A stretch of DNA of 64,000 nucleotides. Origin: Cordylochernes scorpioides (Eukaryota > Arthropoda > Arachnida > Pseudoscorpiones > Chernetidae). Of the stretch, positions 32,335-42,749 are shown piece by piece (the stretch's first letter is position 1; each line of letters starts with the position of its first letter). The position numbers were made by a program, and so were the translations under genes. Where the stretch lies: NCBI GenBank assembly GCA_030710605.1, contig CP092868.1:33173363-33237362 (forward strand), read 5' to 3'. The notes under the pieces are model-generated. The model was given only the letters and a program-made list of their open reading frames with translations. It had not been told where the DNA came from and searched no databases.

Positions 32335-32640
32335 TTTGTAAGAACGCCCGTTGAAGAACTAATTGTTCGAAAGCTAGCGTCTGTTATTTGTAATAATAAA
32401 AGATACTGATTGCGAGAGGTTTTTTGTCTTTTGGATTTAATATAAATTTGTACGATGGTTGAAACACGCTCTGGTAAGATACAAGATACGGCGCAGGAGA
32501 GAATCAAGGCTGAAGAGTCTGCCAAGCCGCAGCCTGGTGTAACAATATTTAATAACGAACCACTTGATGAGGAAAGAGTTTCTTTAATATACAATATCAC
32601 AAGCTTTCGGGCACAATCACCCTTCTACTGGTGTAAAACG
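32335..32640 (+). mobile_element. Penelope-like 5' terminus with start of a reading frame
   Basis: At 32,345-32,378 a T3-like signature reads CCGTTGAAGAAC, a stem-loop, TTCGAAAGCTAG. About 75 bases downstream an ATG opens a frame (32,455): MVETRSGKIQDTAQERIKAE, then PQPGVTIFNNEPLDEERVSL. MVxTRSG starts are common in retroelement proteins. The frame runs into a second, opposed terminus (AAGCTTTCGGGCACAATCAC at 32,602), so the coding part is truncated after about 50 residues. This links the hammerhead-like termini to a protein-coding parent. Confidence 0.5.
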
Positions 32641-32759
32641 AGACAAAACATTAGTGGCAATCAGCTATGTATATATATACAAAAAGTAAGAAAATAAGAC
32701 AGATATGTAACAATATTTGCATAAATGAAACTCGCTACCATCACAAACAGTACCTTATA

Positions 32760-32855
32760 AAATATGTTGCTTAGTTATTATTGATTTATTTAGTTAACCC
32801 AGGTTCTCCTGGAGCCACGTACAGAAGTCACCAACCACCCGGGCTCGTCAAATTT
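32760..32855 (-). mobile_element. SINE-2 3' fragment
   Basis: On the minus strand: GCCCGGGTGGTTGGTGACTT, CTGTACGTGGCTCCAGGAGA, ACCTGGGTTAACTAAATAAA. Matches the ends of the elements at 39.5 and 54.1 kb. Confidence 0.6.
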
Positions 32856-32980
32856 GAATGTCCTGTTTTAACGACCTGAACAATTCACAAGAACAAGAAT
32901 AGTATTGCTAGAAAATATTTTATAATATTGTATCAAAATATTCATTAATTTATAAACAGATTATTAATTTTGATATTTAT

Positions 32981-33580
32981 ATTTTGCTACTATGCAAACT
33001 TTCTCATTGTCTCGCTGGTATTCTATAAATGTTGATTTGTTCTTTCCTTAAATATAAAATTGCCGTGTCATCCTGAAGTTTGTCTTTCCTAATTTCTACG
33101 TGGCATTTCGGTGGAGATTCTGGGTAAATTTAGGGAAGACAAACTGAAGCTTGCTGAGAAGACTTTAAAGTTATTGATCCTGTGTACTTAATTTTCCGCG
33201 ACTGACTCCAGGGTTACACCAGGACTTCCTTCAAAGAATACAATGTCCCTATAGACAATTAGACGACAAAGCCGCTCTTCACTTGCAAAAAAAAAAAAAA
33301 AAGACGGAAAGGTACTTAGGGACAAATTTCGAAGACTCCGAGGGAATCCTAATCAGAAAAAAATGCCTAATACGGGAATTGAACCCAGGTCGTAGCGGTC
33401 GAAACCCAACGGTTTAGACCATCCTTCCACCGACCCCCTTAACTTGTATTTTGTTACTATATGTAAACTTCCTCCTTTCTGGTATTTTATAAATATTGAT
33501 TTGTTCATGTGTCTTAATTAAAATTACCGTGTAATTACGAACAGATTTGTGTCTTTCCTAATTTTCTACGGTATAATATT
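32981..33580 (+). mobile_element. Degenerate small LTR (TRIM-like) element
   Basis: Two related direct segments, about 32,981-33,110 and 33,441-33,579, share TGxTACTAT...AAACTT, TATAAATxTTGATTTGTTC and GTCTTTCCTAATTT. They may be diverged LTRs. Just after the first lies GGTGGAGATTCTGGGTAAAT, a position expected for a primer-binding site. The internal part has no intact frame and contains a SINE-1 head. The counterpart is at 63.0-64.0 kb. Confidence 0.4.
33360..33440 (-). mobile_element. SINE-1 head only
   Basis: On the minus strand, the box-A and box-B regions of SINE-1 (GGTGGAAGGATGGTCTAAAC and GACCTGGGTTCAATTCCC). The body is deleted here, whereas the right arm keeps the full SINE at 63,172-63,485. 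Confidence 0.75.
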
Positions 33581-33783
33581 ACATCATGGATTCCTATACA
33601 TATTTTAATTAAAAGCTACAAAACGAGCGAGAATTTGAGCAGCAAAAAACGGCTCCTCGACTAGATTTTTAACGCTAAAATGAGACGAGGGCTTAAGTCG
33701 GGACTGTAGGCAGAACTCCCATCCAAGCTATAGGTAACTGCCACACGGACATTGTTCCGCATTATCACCACTCTTGAAAATAC

Positions 33784-35089
33784 AAGGTATGTCCCATAAG
33801 TTCCCGGACTGGGTCCATAAAAAAATAAATAAATGAAAAATGTAAATAAATTTGACTGTTTATTATAGAAAAAATATCTGGTAACACGGTGGTACCAATA
33901 TCGAGGCGGTACGTGCGCGCGCGACAAGGTCATTCTAATTTATTTAAAGGTCACACCTAGCGCTGCGGCGATTTTACGACGGAACAAAAATTGAAGCAGA
34001 GGTTTTGCATAGAATTTTGTGCGAAAATTCAAATATCAGCAACCGAAACTATTGAAATGCTAAATAAAGCATTCCTCAATGACGCCCCAAAGAGAACAAC
34101 TGTTTTTGAATAGCATTCTAGATTTAAAGCTGGCAGAATTTCCATTGAAGATGATCCTCGTCAAGGACGCCCAAAATTTCAAAGGACTGATGAAAATGTG
34201 CAAAAAAATCACCGATTTGATAAAATAAAATCCTCGAACTACTTTGCTGGAGCTAGAGCAAGACACAGGCATCTCTAAAACAACGATTGGAAGGATCGTA
34301 ACCGGAAATTTGAAGCTCAAAAAGACTCCTGCATAATTCATCCCAAGATTCCTCACTAATGAGCAAAAACTGTGTCGGCTTGCAACCTGCGAGGACATGT
34401 TGGAAATCACAAGAACGGATCTGGAATGGAAAGACAAGGCAGGCGACGAGACATGGGTCTATGGCTATGACCCTGAAACCAAGCGTCAATCTGCCGAGTG
34501 GAGAGGTCAGGGTGAGCCTAGACCCAAAAAATCCAGGATGTTGAAATCCAGAAACAAGGTGTTGCTGGTCGCTTTTTTAGATAACAAGGGCATTGTTCAT
34601 CACGAGTATCTTCCTGCAGCCCAAACAGTTATTAAGGAAATGTCTTTGGGCATTCTTCGCCGTCTAAGGTAAGAGATTCGAAAAAAGGCCAGAAAAATGG
34701 ACTAATGGTGACTGGATAAATGACAATGCCCGCCCTCACACAGCGCACTTGGTGACGAGTTTTTTTGGCGAAAAACGGGACAGAAAACCTACCTCAACCA
34801 CCCTATTCCCCAGACATCGCACCAAATGACTTTTTCCTGTTTCCCAAACTTAAAGCAGTTCTAAAAGGAAGACATTTTCACACCAGGGATGTCATAATAG
34901 AAAAATCGCTGTTGGCATTGAAGATCATTCCAAAAGAGGCCTATAAAAACTGTTTCGACAATTGGGAGAAACGATGGCGCTGGTGCGTTGAAGCAAGGGG
35001 GGATTACTTTGAAAAGTTTTAATAATTAAAAACAAAAATATCTTACCTTTTTTTATGGACCCAGTCCGGGAACTTATGGGACATACCTT
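33784..35089 (+). mobile_element. mariner element, about 1.3 kb
   Basis: Ends are AAGGTATGTCCCATAAGT at 33,784 and its reverse complement ending at 35,089, with matching inner sequence (CCGGACTGGGTCC). Total length is normal for mariner. The dead transposase is described separately. The right-arm copy is at 60,593-62,830. Confidence 0.95.
33979..35022 (+). pseudogene. mariner transposase, inactivated
   Basis: The N-terminal helix-turn-helix region (IEFCAKIQISATETIEMLN) is followed by the catalytic block GDETWVYGYDPETK, then NDNARPHTAH, then YSPDIAPNDFFLFPK. The second and third catalytic aspartates are 34 residues apart (the D of NDNARPH and the D of APND), so the D,D34D triad is still visible. 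Damage: start codon ACG, TAG in place of the W of the EWHSRF block, a TAA in the KKTPA(stop)FIPRF region and a frameshift after HTAHLVTS. The TAA and the frameshift are shared with the right-arm copy, so they predate the split of the arms. Confidence 0.92.
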
Positions 35090-35094
35090 ATATA

Positions 35095-36005
35095 AGTCCT
35101 CATTTTTGATAGCCTTATACATACATTTAGTTTGGTAGTAATCTGCAACTATGATAGTCAATCTCTTTCTGAGGAATTCAGTCAATAATAAACCCTTTCA
35201 GTTAATAAAAATAGTAAACACACAAGTTTAATCATAAATAGATTCTGATTTTCCACTTGACCGTCATTCTATGTTATCTTGTTTTTACTGGAGGGTTTGA
35301 CACTCCAGTTTTCATCAACAGTTAAGGATCCACTCCAATAATCCTGGATCAATCCGCTTTCAAGTTAGAATTTTTTTTACAATTATTTTTCTTCTTTCTG
35401 AGAAGTTGTCTAACAATGAGAGGCTCTGGGTTCGAAAACCATACATTTTGGTTAGTATCCCGTGAAACTTATTTTCTCTCTAACAATAAGGCAACCTTTA
35501 TGTACGTTTAACTTCCATATTTGTAGGTAGCATTTTACGATTTTTTTGCTACGGACCTTTAGAAACGAATAACATGTGCTATGTAGCGAACTGCAAATGT
35601 TTCATTCGATGATCTTTACACCTAACGGTATCAGACCTTGGTATTCCATAGCTCTTCAAGTCCTCAAGCAACCTTCTGTCGAATTATCAATTATCATATG
35701 GACAAGTGAGACGTCTTAACCGTAGACGAATGATATTATTTGTTAAATCTCTCCGCTGGGGTACACCTTTCTGCTAATAAGGACCAGAAAATGGAAGTTT
35801 AGTGAAAGTGTGTGAAAATAACTGACAAGAAACGACCAAATCAGTTACAGCAATTGTACATATTGCCAGACACTTCTTTCTTTTGTACACAGTTCTTTTT
35901 TCTCGTTTTTTCCCTCTCTTTCTCATTGTTAATATAATATGACTATTCTATTCACGACCTAAAATTATTGTTTATATATGTATAGACAAATGTCATACAT
36001 GTATG
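35095..36005. other. No gene recognised
   Basis: Unique-looking AT-rich sequence shared with the right arm (59.7-60.6 kb). 35,430-35,480 is a remnant of the 115-bp repeat. Confidence 0.45.
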
Positions 36006-36009
36006 ACAG

Positions 36010-37365
36010 TGCAAGTGTCCCTAGGGTGACATAGCGCTTTAAATTGAAAAAAATCAGTTACAACAATGTGATCCAGAAGTTTAGTGTATGTGTATAAGTG
36101 GACACACAATAATGGATAAGAAACAAAGAAATTAATTACAACAATACGAGTTTAGTGCAAGTGTGTGTGACAATAACTGACAAGAAACGACCAAATAATT
36201 ACAACAATTTAATTAAAAAGGCATATATTGGATCAAAATATCATTTATTTTACCAATATTTCAGTTGGCTGAACGCCAACCTTTATCAAGGTGTTATAAC
36301 ATTTTAAAGTGTGTCAACAACAAACTCAGTGCCACATAACGTCAACAGAATATGTGGCGCTGAGTTTGTTGTTAACACACTTTAAAAAATGTTATAATAC
36401 CTTGATAAAGGTTGGCGTTCAGCCAACTGAAATATTGGTAAAATAAATGATATTTTGATCCAATATATGCCTTTTTAATTAAAGATTTATTTATGGATTT
36501 TTCTATTTTCAAAATTACAACAATGTGATCCATAAGAAGTGAGTTTAGTGAAAGTGTGTGTAACAATAAAGGACAGAAACAATGAAATCAATCACAACAA
36601 TAAGAGTTTAGTGCAAGTGTGTGTGACAATAAAGGACAAAGAACAACGAAATCAATCACAACAATATGAGTTTAGTACAAGTGTGTGTGACAATAAAGGA
36701 CAAAGAACAACGAAATCAATCACAACAATAAGAGTTTAGTGCAAGTGTGTGTGACAATAAAGGACAAAGAACAACGAAATCAATTACAACAATAAGAGTT
36801 TAGTGCAAGTGTGTGTGACAATAAAGGACAAGAAACAAAGAAATAAATTACAACAATTAGTTTAGTGCAAGTGTATGTGACAATAAGGGACAAAGAACAA
36901 CGAAATCAATTACAACAATTAGAGTTTAGTGCAAGTGTGTGTGACAATAAGGGACAAAGAACAACGAAATCAATTACAACAATTAGAGTTTAGTGCAAGT
37001 GTATGTGACAATAAGGGACAAGAAACAACGAAATCAATTACAACAATTAGAGTTTAGTGCAAGTGTGTGTGACAATAAGGGACAAAGAACAACGAAATCA
37101 ATTACAACAATTAGAGGTTAGTGCAAGTGTGTGTGACAATAAGGGACAAGAAACAACGAAATCAATTACAACAATTAGAGTTTAGTGCAAGTGTATGTGA
37201 CAATAAGGGACAAAGAACAACGAAATCAATTACAACAATTAGAGTTTAGTGCAAGTGTGTGTGACAATAAGGGACAAAGAACAACGAAATCAATTACAAC
37301 AATTAGAGTTTAGTGCAAGTGTGTGTGACAATAAAGGACAAGAAACAATGAAATCAATCACAACA
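36010..37365. repeat. Minisatellite, about 60-64 bp units, left arm
   Basis: Units read GAGTTTAGTGCAAGTGTGTG, TGACAATAA(a/g)GGACAAxGAA, CAACGAAATCAATTACAACA. About 13 good units lie in 36,540-37,365, and a few older ones before the insertion at 36,211-36,482. The right-arm array (56,570-59,060) is about three times longer. Confidence 0.93.
36211..36482. mobile_element. Long perfect inverted repeat, family T4
   Basis: Two arms of about 130 bases run from AATTAAAAAGGCATATATTG inward to ACTTTAAAxTGTTATAA, around a short centre with TGTGGCGCTGAG. On the relevant strand each arm gives CTTGATAAAG, a GTTGGC/GCCAAC stem, TGAAATATTGG, a hammerhead-like layout with a changed core. Inserted in the minisatellite, with ATTACAACAAT on both sides (ambiguous because the satellite also contains it). 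Confidence 0.75.
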
Positions 37366-37379
37366 ATACTTTTAAATAT

Positions 37380-37980
37380 TGTTTTATTTCTCTCCCATGC
37401 TGAGCAATAACTATAAATCCTCCTCAAAGCTACAAAATAGAGGGATATGTTTCCAACAATGAAGCGATGACAACAATCTTTTGGTTAGCTAATTTTCTTT
37501 TTTAGAACAAACATCAGCTTTTTTTAAAACTCAGAAATTGAATTAAGATAAAATTTAATAAATAAACATGTATACCAGAACAAATTTTCAAAATAATTAG
37601 GAATATACAAGAAACTAAATCTAGTTAAAATATTTTGAGATTAAACATTTACTTTGCATATGTTCAAATCTGCCAAAAGATTTATTTTAGATGGCGCCAA
37701 AAATTTAATGAAAATATGATTTTGAAAATATATTTTAATGAAAAGATGTACCTTTTGCATAGGACTTTACTTTTAAAAGCGATAAGTATGTTCCCCTTCC
37801 TTTTTTTTTCAAAATAAAATAATAGAAAATACACAATTAAATTCATATTTTTGGATATACATAGATATTCATTTATATAGACATTGGCATTTTAAAAGAT
37901 TTCAGAAAATCCTCCACAATTTCATAAATTTGATAATGTTCTTGGTTATATGACTTTATCTTTATCTTTGTCAAGTGCAT
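37380..37980. other. No gene recognised
   Basis: AT-rich sequence shared with 56.0-56.55 kb in the right arm. One TTTAGATGGCGCCAAAAATT site at 37,687. Confidence 0.4.
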
Positions 37981-37984
37981 CATC

Positions 37985-38200
37985 ACCTTTTTTTAAAGAG
38001 TTAAATGATTTAGATCAGGGAACAAACGATGTCTAACTTCTGCAAAGTTCGGACAGTCATAGATAAGGTGAAGAGCAATTTTTTCAGTTTCTCCGCAGGA
38101 ACAATTTGGTGTTTCTGATAGATTTATGCAAGTATTTCTGGAATTTTCAGTGTGATGTGACAAATTGAGTGACCTTTTTGAAACATGCATATAAGATTAT
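37985..38200 (-). pseudogene. LINE ORF2 C-terminal relic
   Basis: The minus strand reads INLSETPNCSCGETEKIALH, LIYDCPNFAEVRHRLFPDLN, HLTL. The CSCG...HLIYDCPNF block is a LINE RT tail. The right-arm copy (55,690-55,985) keeps a few more residues (NNKKGDDALDKDKD) before its stop. Confidence 0.8.
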
Positions 38201-38448
38201 AAAGCGAATATCATTGGTAGCATCATCAATGCAATGCAGGTTTTACCATGAAATGTATTAAGGGATTCTTAAATCACTAATTTTTAAAGATTAAATACAT
38301 TTTATAGTGAAAAACAGTATAACATTTCAATATTAAGGATATCCTATTATTTATTTTTATAAATTATCGTGTGTTTTATCCTCAATATTTTGTTTAGTTG
38401 CATAAGGAAACATTGTACACCTTAAACTTTTATACCTTTGCATTTAAT

Positions 38449-38560
38449 GAGATATAGCCACGTTTGAATTGTAAAAGGGAGATCAAGAGGATCGTGGTGA
38501 CGTCCGAAAGCTTGTGTACCTCTCAATAAAGAAACTCACCACGATCCTCTTGATCTCCCT
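38449..38560. mobile_element. T3-like hairpin element with 12-bp TSD, left arm only
   Basis: Flanked by TTTGCATTTAAT at 38,437-38,448 and 38,561-38,572. The right arm has the empty site (55,488-55,499). The insert contains a 24-bp perfect inverted repeat (GGGAGATCAAGAGGATCGTG...) around GTCCGAAAGCTTGTG. No coding. Confidence 0.85.
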
Positions 38561-38689
38561 TTTGCATTTAATATCAAAAAGAATCTTACGCCTTTAAAAT
38601 AGTTTTGAATTTTGATAACAGATGGCGCGCTAGTGCATCATACCTTTGCATATTGTATTAAGAGAAATATGGCGTATATAGTTGGCTGG

Positions 38690-38785
38690 AAATCATACTT
38701 CTAGTTCTCCTGTTGAAGGACATGTTGGCCTGAAAGCTAGAGATATAAAAAATGGTAAAAGAAACCTAACCCTGGATTGCTTGTT
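38690..38785 (+). mobile_element. T3-like terminus
   Basis: CTCCTGTTGAAGGACATGTT, GGCCTGAAAGCTAGAGATAT, then AACCTAACCCTGGATTGCTT. The right-arm copy is at 55,275-55,360. The hammerhead-like core is decayed (CTGTTGA, TGAAAG). Confidence 0.5.
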
Positions 38786-39469
38786 GGTTTTATTAAATTG
38801 TAAGTCAGAGATGAACGTATCATGTGGAGTGATACAATGGGAGAGTCACAGACTAAAGCTGAGCCGATATAGATAATATGCAAATTTATTTTATTTACAT
38901 ATATGTAAATTACGGGTTTATCCTTTACTTAGATTGTAGATTTAATTGTTGAGCCGAAGAAAATTTCAAAAACGAAAGATACATAGGTATAAATAAAAGA
39001 AATTGTGGAGGTATTTTGTTTCTTTTATCAAATTTGGATTCATCATTGAGGTATGTCCAAATAGCTGTATATCACTTGCTAAGAAAGCAGAAATGCTGTT
39101 TACTGAAATAAAAACCCATAGCTTATTCATCTGGCTTTATTATTGTTATCCCATTGGCTAATTAAAGCCCACAATAGTATATAGATCAGTCTTCTAAATC
39201 CATAAGATTCCAGACAACACCATAATTTCCTATCTTAAGCCCTTAAAAGCTAAGTAAGCCGTTATATGTTTAGCGCAATATCATGATTTGAACTTCCACT
39301 GATAATATGTAGATAAAAATCAAAATTAAGATAAAGATATAAGCCGAAAAGAGAAGAATTTATTTTGAAATCTTAATAAATTTTTCAAACTTTCGGATTT
39401 AAAAAGCTCATCTACAGGAGAGAGAACATGATAAAACATAAAATTAATAAAGATATTATTTTACTCTGT

Positions 39470-39720
39470 TTACAATAATAATTTATTTAAGTAAAGCAGG
39501 TTCATGGAGCGTAACAGAAGTCGCCCCGCGCACGGCCAAGTGCGCTAACTGCTCAGCCAAGGGCCTCTCTGCCGACCACGAGGCAAGATCAATGTCTTGC
39601 CCAAATGCCAGAGCTAGAGCTGCAAAGTTCTAGTCTTCCCGCCTTCTTCCTGCCTCCTGACCTCCGCGGACCCAATCTGGCCTAACTTGCCTTTTCCCTG
39701 ACGGAGATCCTGTCCCTAAC
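39470..39720 (-). mobile_element. SINE-2 copy
   Basis: Reverse of 53,905-54,175. On the minus strand it contains TTGGCTGAGCAGTTGGCGCA (box-A-like), GCGACTTCTGTTACGCTCCA and the tail ACTTxAATAAATTATTATT. No clear box B, so tRNA origin is uncertain. Confidence 0.6.
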
Positions 39721-39724
39721 CTCT

Positions 39725-39965
39725 CCATCCTGGTCATAGTGGTTTGTATATATTCCGCTTTACGCGGCCATTGGGGCTCAAAAATCATTTTATTTTGGTT
39801 AGTAGCCCGTAAATAAAGATATTTCCAGAGGAAACTCCTAACGGAGATCCTGTCCCTAGCCTTCCCAGCCTGGTCATAGTGGTTTGTATATATTCCGTTT
39901 TACGCGGCCATTGGGGCTCAAAAATCATTTTATTTTGGTTATTAGCCCCGTAAATAAAGATATTT
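39725..39965. repeat. 115-bp repeat, about 2 units, left arm
   Basis: Two units of GTTTGTATATATTCCG(c/t)TTTA, CGCGGCCATTGGGGCTCAAA, ATCATTTTATTTTGGTTA, separated by the phrase CTAACGGAGATCC. The right arm has about five units. Confidence 0.85.
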
Positions 39966-40344
39966 CCGTACAGAAGTCACCAACTACCCGGGCTGACATC
40001 TAAGTCTTCTTGGTTTCATTTACAATGTCACTGGAAGTCTAATTACTGAGGTGACGTCATGTAGATTTATTTCTTGGAAGATATTTGCAATAAGATACCA
40101 TTTAAGACAATAATAATCTCCCTATTAGCTATTGAAGAAGACACACAAATCGTGGAGATGAGTTTCTTTATATAAGAAGTTTTGAAAATAGAGCAATCCA
40201 TAAATAAATCTTTAATTAAAAAGGCAAAAATTGGATCAAAATATCATTTATTTTACTAATAAATCAGTTGGCTAAACTATATTATAATGTTATATATATA
40301 TAATGTTATTTTAAAAAAATAAATATAATGTTATATAATTGTTA

Positions 40345-40942
40345 CGGTGTTTACCTTACATCTCTGAACACTCGGATTTTCCGGGAAAATCTCTTAAAGA
40401 TTTCTTGAAAAAAGCCATGGTCCACCTGTGCTGTGTGAGCAGAAGAGCTTAAATTGACTTGTTCCATTATATTGTAACTTAGTATTTATTAATTTTATTA
40501 TTTTTTTATTAACAGAGAGTGATCATTTTTATTTTTATATCTTGCGACTCTGTAAATTTCCCTCGTGGCTTATCTTTTGTTTACCTTTCATAGTTTGTCC
40601 TTCCCTGAAATAAATTTTGTTTCCTCCTGAAGTTTTTGTCTTCCCTAATTTTCCACGTGGCAATATGTATGTTCCATATGTAAATACCTGTTTTCTTTCC
40701 TCTTTTCGCTCTCCACTTCTCCCATCCATATTTCCAAAAAATAAAATAAAAAAATTTCCAATCCATATTTTTATTTTCCATAGGATTATTCAAATAATAA
40801 TCTGTATATATTCACCATGTGTATATAATATTTCTCTATTTTTACCCCTTTGTATATTTCCCACTTTCATGGGTTTCTCCGTCTTGTAACCCCAAGGAGA
40901 ATCCTCTGCAAGACCTGTGTGTCTTAATAAAGGTTTGTGTGT
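40345..40942 (+). mobile_element. Retroelement 3' end with 15-bp TSD
   Basis: Flanked by GTTATATAATTGTTA at 40,330-40,344 and 40,943-40,957. Ends GTGTCTTAATAAAGGTTTGT then GTGTGTT, the AATAAAGG tail also seen at 20.65 and 42.6 kb. No intact frame. Present in both arms (52,585-52,990), except for the solo LTR inside the left copy. Confidence 0.75.
40473..40662 (+). mobile_element. Solo LTR, left arm only
   Basis: Starts TGTAACTTAG and ends CCACGTGGCA, flanked by ATAT at 40,469-40,472 and 40,663-40,666. The right arm is continuous across the same point with one ATAT. Matches 31,862-32,048 in reverse. Contains AATAAA upstream of the end. Confidence 0.88.
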
Positions 40943-41049
40943 GTTATATAATTGTTATAATACCTTGATAAAGTTTGGCGTTCAGCTAACTGAAATATTG
41001 GTAAAATAAATGATTTTTTGATCCAATATATGCCTTTTTAATTGAATAA

Positions 41050-41640
41050 AAAGAAGTGTGAAGAAGTTCTTCTTCCAGACTTGAGTTTTTTCTTCTATAA
41101 GATATCCTTTGCAGAAACATCACTAGCAAGAGGGTCTACAAAGTAAAAAAGAATTTGTTGTTTTATTATTTTAATGTTTACCATGTTCTCCTGTAAAAAA
41201 GCTTTTAAAAGCCTAAAAACTAGAAATAATAAATAAAATCTCAGAAGAAACTTATTTTTATACGGCCTATATGTTTATATTAATTTTATGCCAAGGCGTT
41301 ATTTATTGAATACATTTTTTTGTGAAATTTTTCAAATTTGAGACTACTTGAATTTCTGGTCACCTCTAATTCGGTTTTAAATTGAGAAAATCGGTAGCAT
41401 TATTTAATTGAAGTTATTGAATGGCTACCTAAAGAAAGCATTCAACCAAAAATATAAAATTTTAAAAAGTAATTTACAAAAAACTTGTAATAAAAACTTG
41501 AAATAAAAAAAAAAATCATTATACAATATATTTAACACATTGAAATTGATATCTTTAAATTTATCCTATTACGTATATACTCTCTATATATATCCTTATT
41601 ATATTATTAATTTATGTAAAAAAAAATCTTTTACTTTCTT
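41050..41640. other. No gene recognised
   Basis: AT-rich, shared with 51.9-52.5 kb. 41,180-41,235 contains CTCCTGTAAAAAAGCTTTTA, possibly a decayed T3-like terminus. Confidence 0.35.
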
Positions 41641-41935
41641 TTTGCTTTTTGGGGACTTCAAAGTAGGTCTAAATGTAAGAATCTAATCTATGTCCTTGAA
41701 GTCTATATTGTGTCCGTTTTACTCGCCCATTGATTGGTTTTCCTCTGCTTTTCAACATCATCTAGATGACGCATTTGCGGTTCTACAGCCGACGACTACT
41801 AAGGGTAAGGTGCACCGTTTGTTGTGATTGGACGAAGGAACGCATGCGCGATTGCGCTGGCCAGGTGTTTTAAAACAGAAATGACTCTAATAAAGAACGT
41901 GACATTGAATTTGTGTATCATGTTTTTAAGTTAAA
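41640..41935 (+). promoter_or_regulatory. CpG-rich promoter-like segment, possibly an LTR
   Basis: 41,780-41,880 holds several CpGs and CGCATGCGCG (NRF1-like), with ATTGG/CCAAT-like boxes nearby and CTAATAAAGAACGTGACATT downstream. A promoter-like part followed by a polyadenylation signal suggests an LTR or similar retroelement end. Its twin is at 51,585-51,855. Confidence 0.35.
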
Positions 41936-42417
41936 ACATATATATTTAATCCAATCTGAAGCCAAGTATTATTTATTATAGCCTAATTAACTCTTTTTTT
42001 AAATAAAAAATAATCGAATTTATATAATATTTAGGTGCAGATAGAATTTCTTCATTACACCCGATTGAAAGTTAATAGCATCTTAAATAGACTTTATGTG
42101 TACTATATAAATAGATGGAAGTCAACCAAAAGTAAGTAAGAAAATGATGCTATCTACAATTACTAAAAAAAGCACCATTTTTTCAACTATTGGCTTGAGT
42201 TGGCAAGTACAATTTTATGGAGTGTTTAACACTTTTGATGATTAAGAGTCAATTGGAATATGGAGGAAAGATAGGACGTCAATTTTTTGCAGAATTTGAG
42301 CATATTGTAGAGATGAGAATTACTTGGAGAAAAGATTTTTGATAGAAAATTCAAAACAGCTATTTCAAATGTTGACTGCAAAATTGACTACTATAGGCAC
42401 AGATAATCACTTACTTA

Positions 42418-42746
42418 ACACCCATGGACAAAACTTATGGAAGTTATAGCTTTAAACATGTATATCGGGATTCAGACAATAACTCTTAAAGATATTACAT
42501 TGACCTTTATTGAAGATACACATATATATCGTTATTTCCTTTGTCTCACTGCTTTGTTCTTATGCATACCTCTGGTGAATCCTGTATAGGGTCAGTGACC
42601 CTAAATAAAGGCTTTTTTTGTTGTTGTTGTATTGAAGATACACGAGATAACCAAGTGTGAACAAAATTGAATTTGTCTCCTTCAAAAAAAAAACATACAA
42701 CTGGGACATCTCAAAATATGAAATTTAAGTTTTGTCCATGAGTGTA
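42418..42746 (-). mobile_element. TACACTCA-type MITE, left arm
   Basis: Ends ACACCCATGGACAAAACTTA and TTAAGTTTTGTCCATGAGTG are inverted. The interior matches the family (CATTGACCTTTATTGAAGAT, GATAACCAAGTGTGAACAAA). It contains the insertion at 42,522-42,630. The right-arm copy at 50,870-51,095 lacks it. Confidence 0.85.
42522..42630 (+). mobile_element. Short retroposon with 13-bp TSD, left arm only
   Basis: Flanked by ATTGAAGATACAC at 42,509-42,521 and 42,631-42,643. 109 bases, ending GGTGAATCCTGTATAGGGTC, AGTGACCCTAAATAAAGGCT, then (T)n and (TTG)n. The tail is that of the 20.65 and 40.94 kb elements, so it is a heavily 5'-truncated copy of that LINE or its SINE. Confidence 0.87.
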
Positions 42747-42749
42747 TAA

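Larger units (their letters stand above)
40195..41045. mobile_element. Family T4 termini flanking a nested retroelement
   Basis: 40,195-40,344 and 40,943-41,045 are T4 termini facing each other (CAATCCATAAATAAATCTTT...AATATTGGTAAAATAAATGA). They are split by the insertion at 40,345-40,942. Confidence 0.65.

Noticed and set aside
33370..33440. Possible functional tRNA on the minus strand
   Set aside because: Boxes A and B are present, but stems do not close and the sequence is the head of the SINE-1 family.
33661..33933. 90-codon frame over the mariner end
   Set aside because: Crosses the terminal inverted repeat; its twin in the other arm is interrupted by the LINE.
36211..36482. Active hammerhead in family T4
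   Set aside because: The layout is similar, but the core reads TTGATAA and TGAAAT instead of CTGANGA and GAAA. I treat it as a decayed or different structure.
36010..37365. CRISPR-like regular repeats
   Set aside because: The 60-64-bp units are head-to-tail with no unique spacers. It is an ordinary eukaryotic minisatellite.
40535..40889. Overlapping frames on both strands near 40.6-40.9 kb
   Set aside because: They span the solo LTR boundary and the nested retroposon. The LTR is absent in the other arm, so the frame cannot be an ancestral gene.
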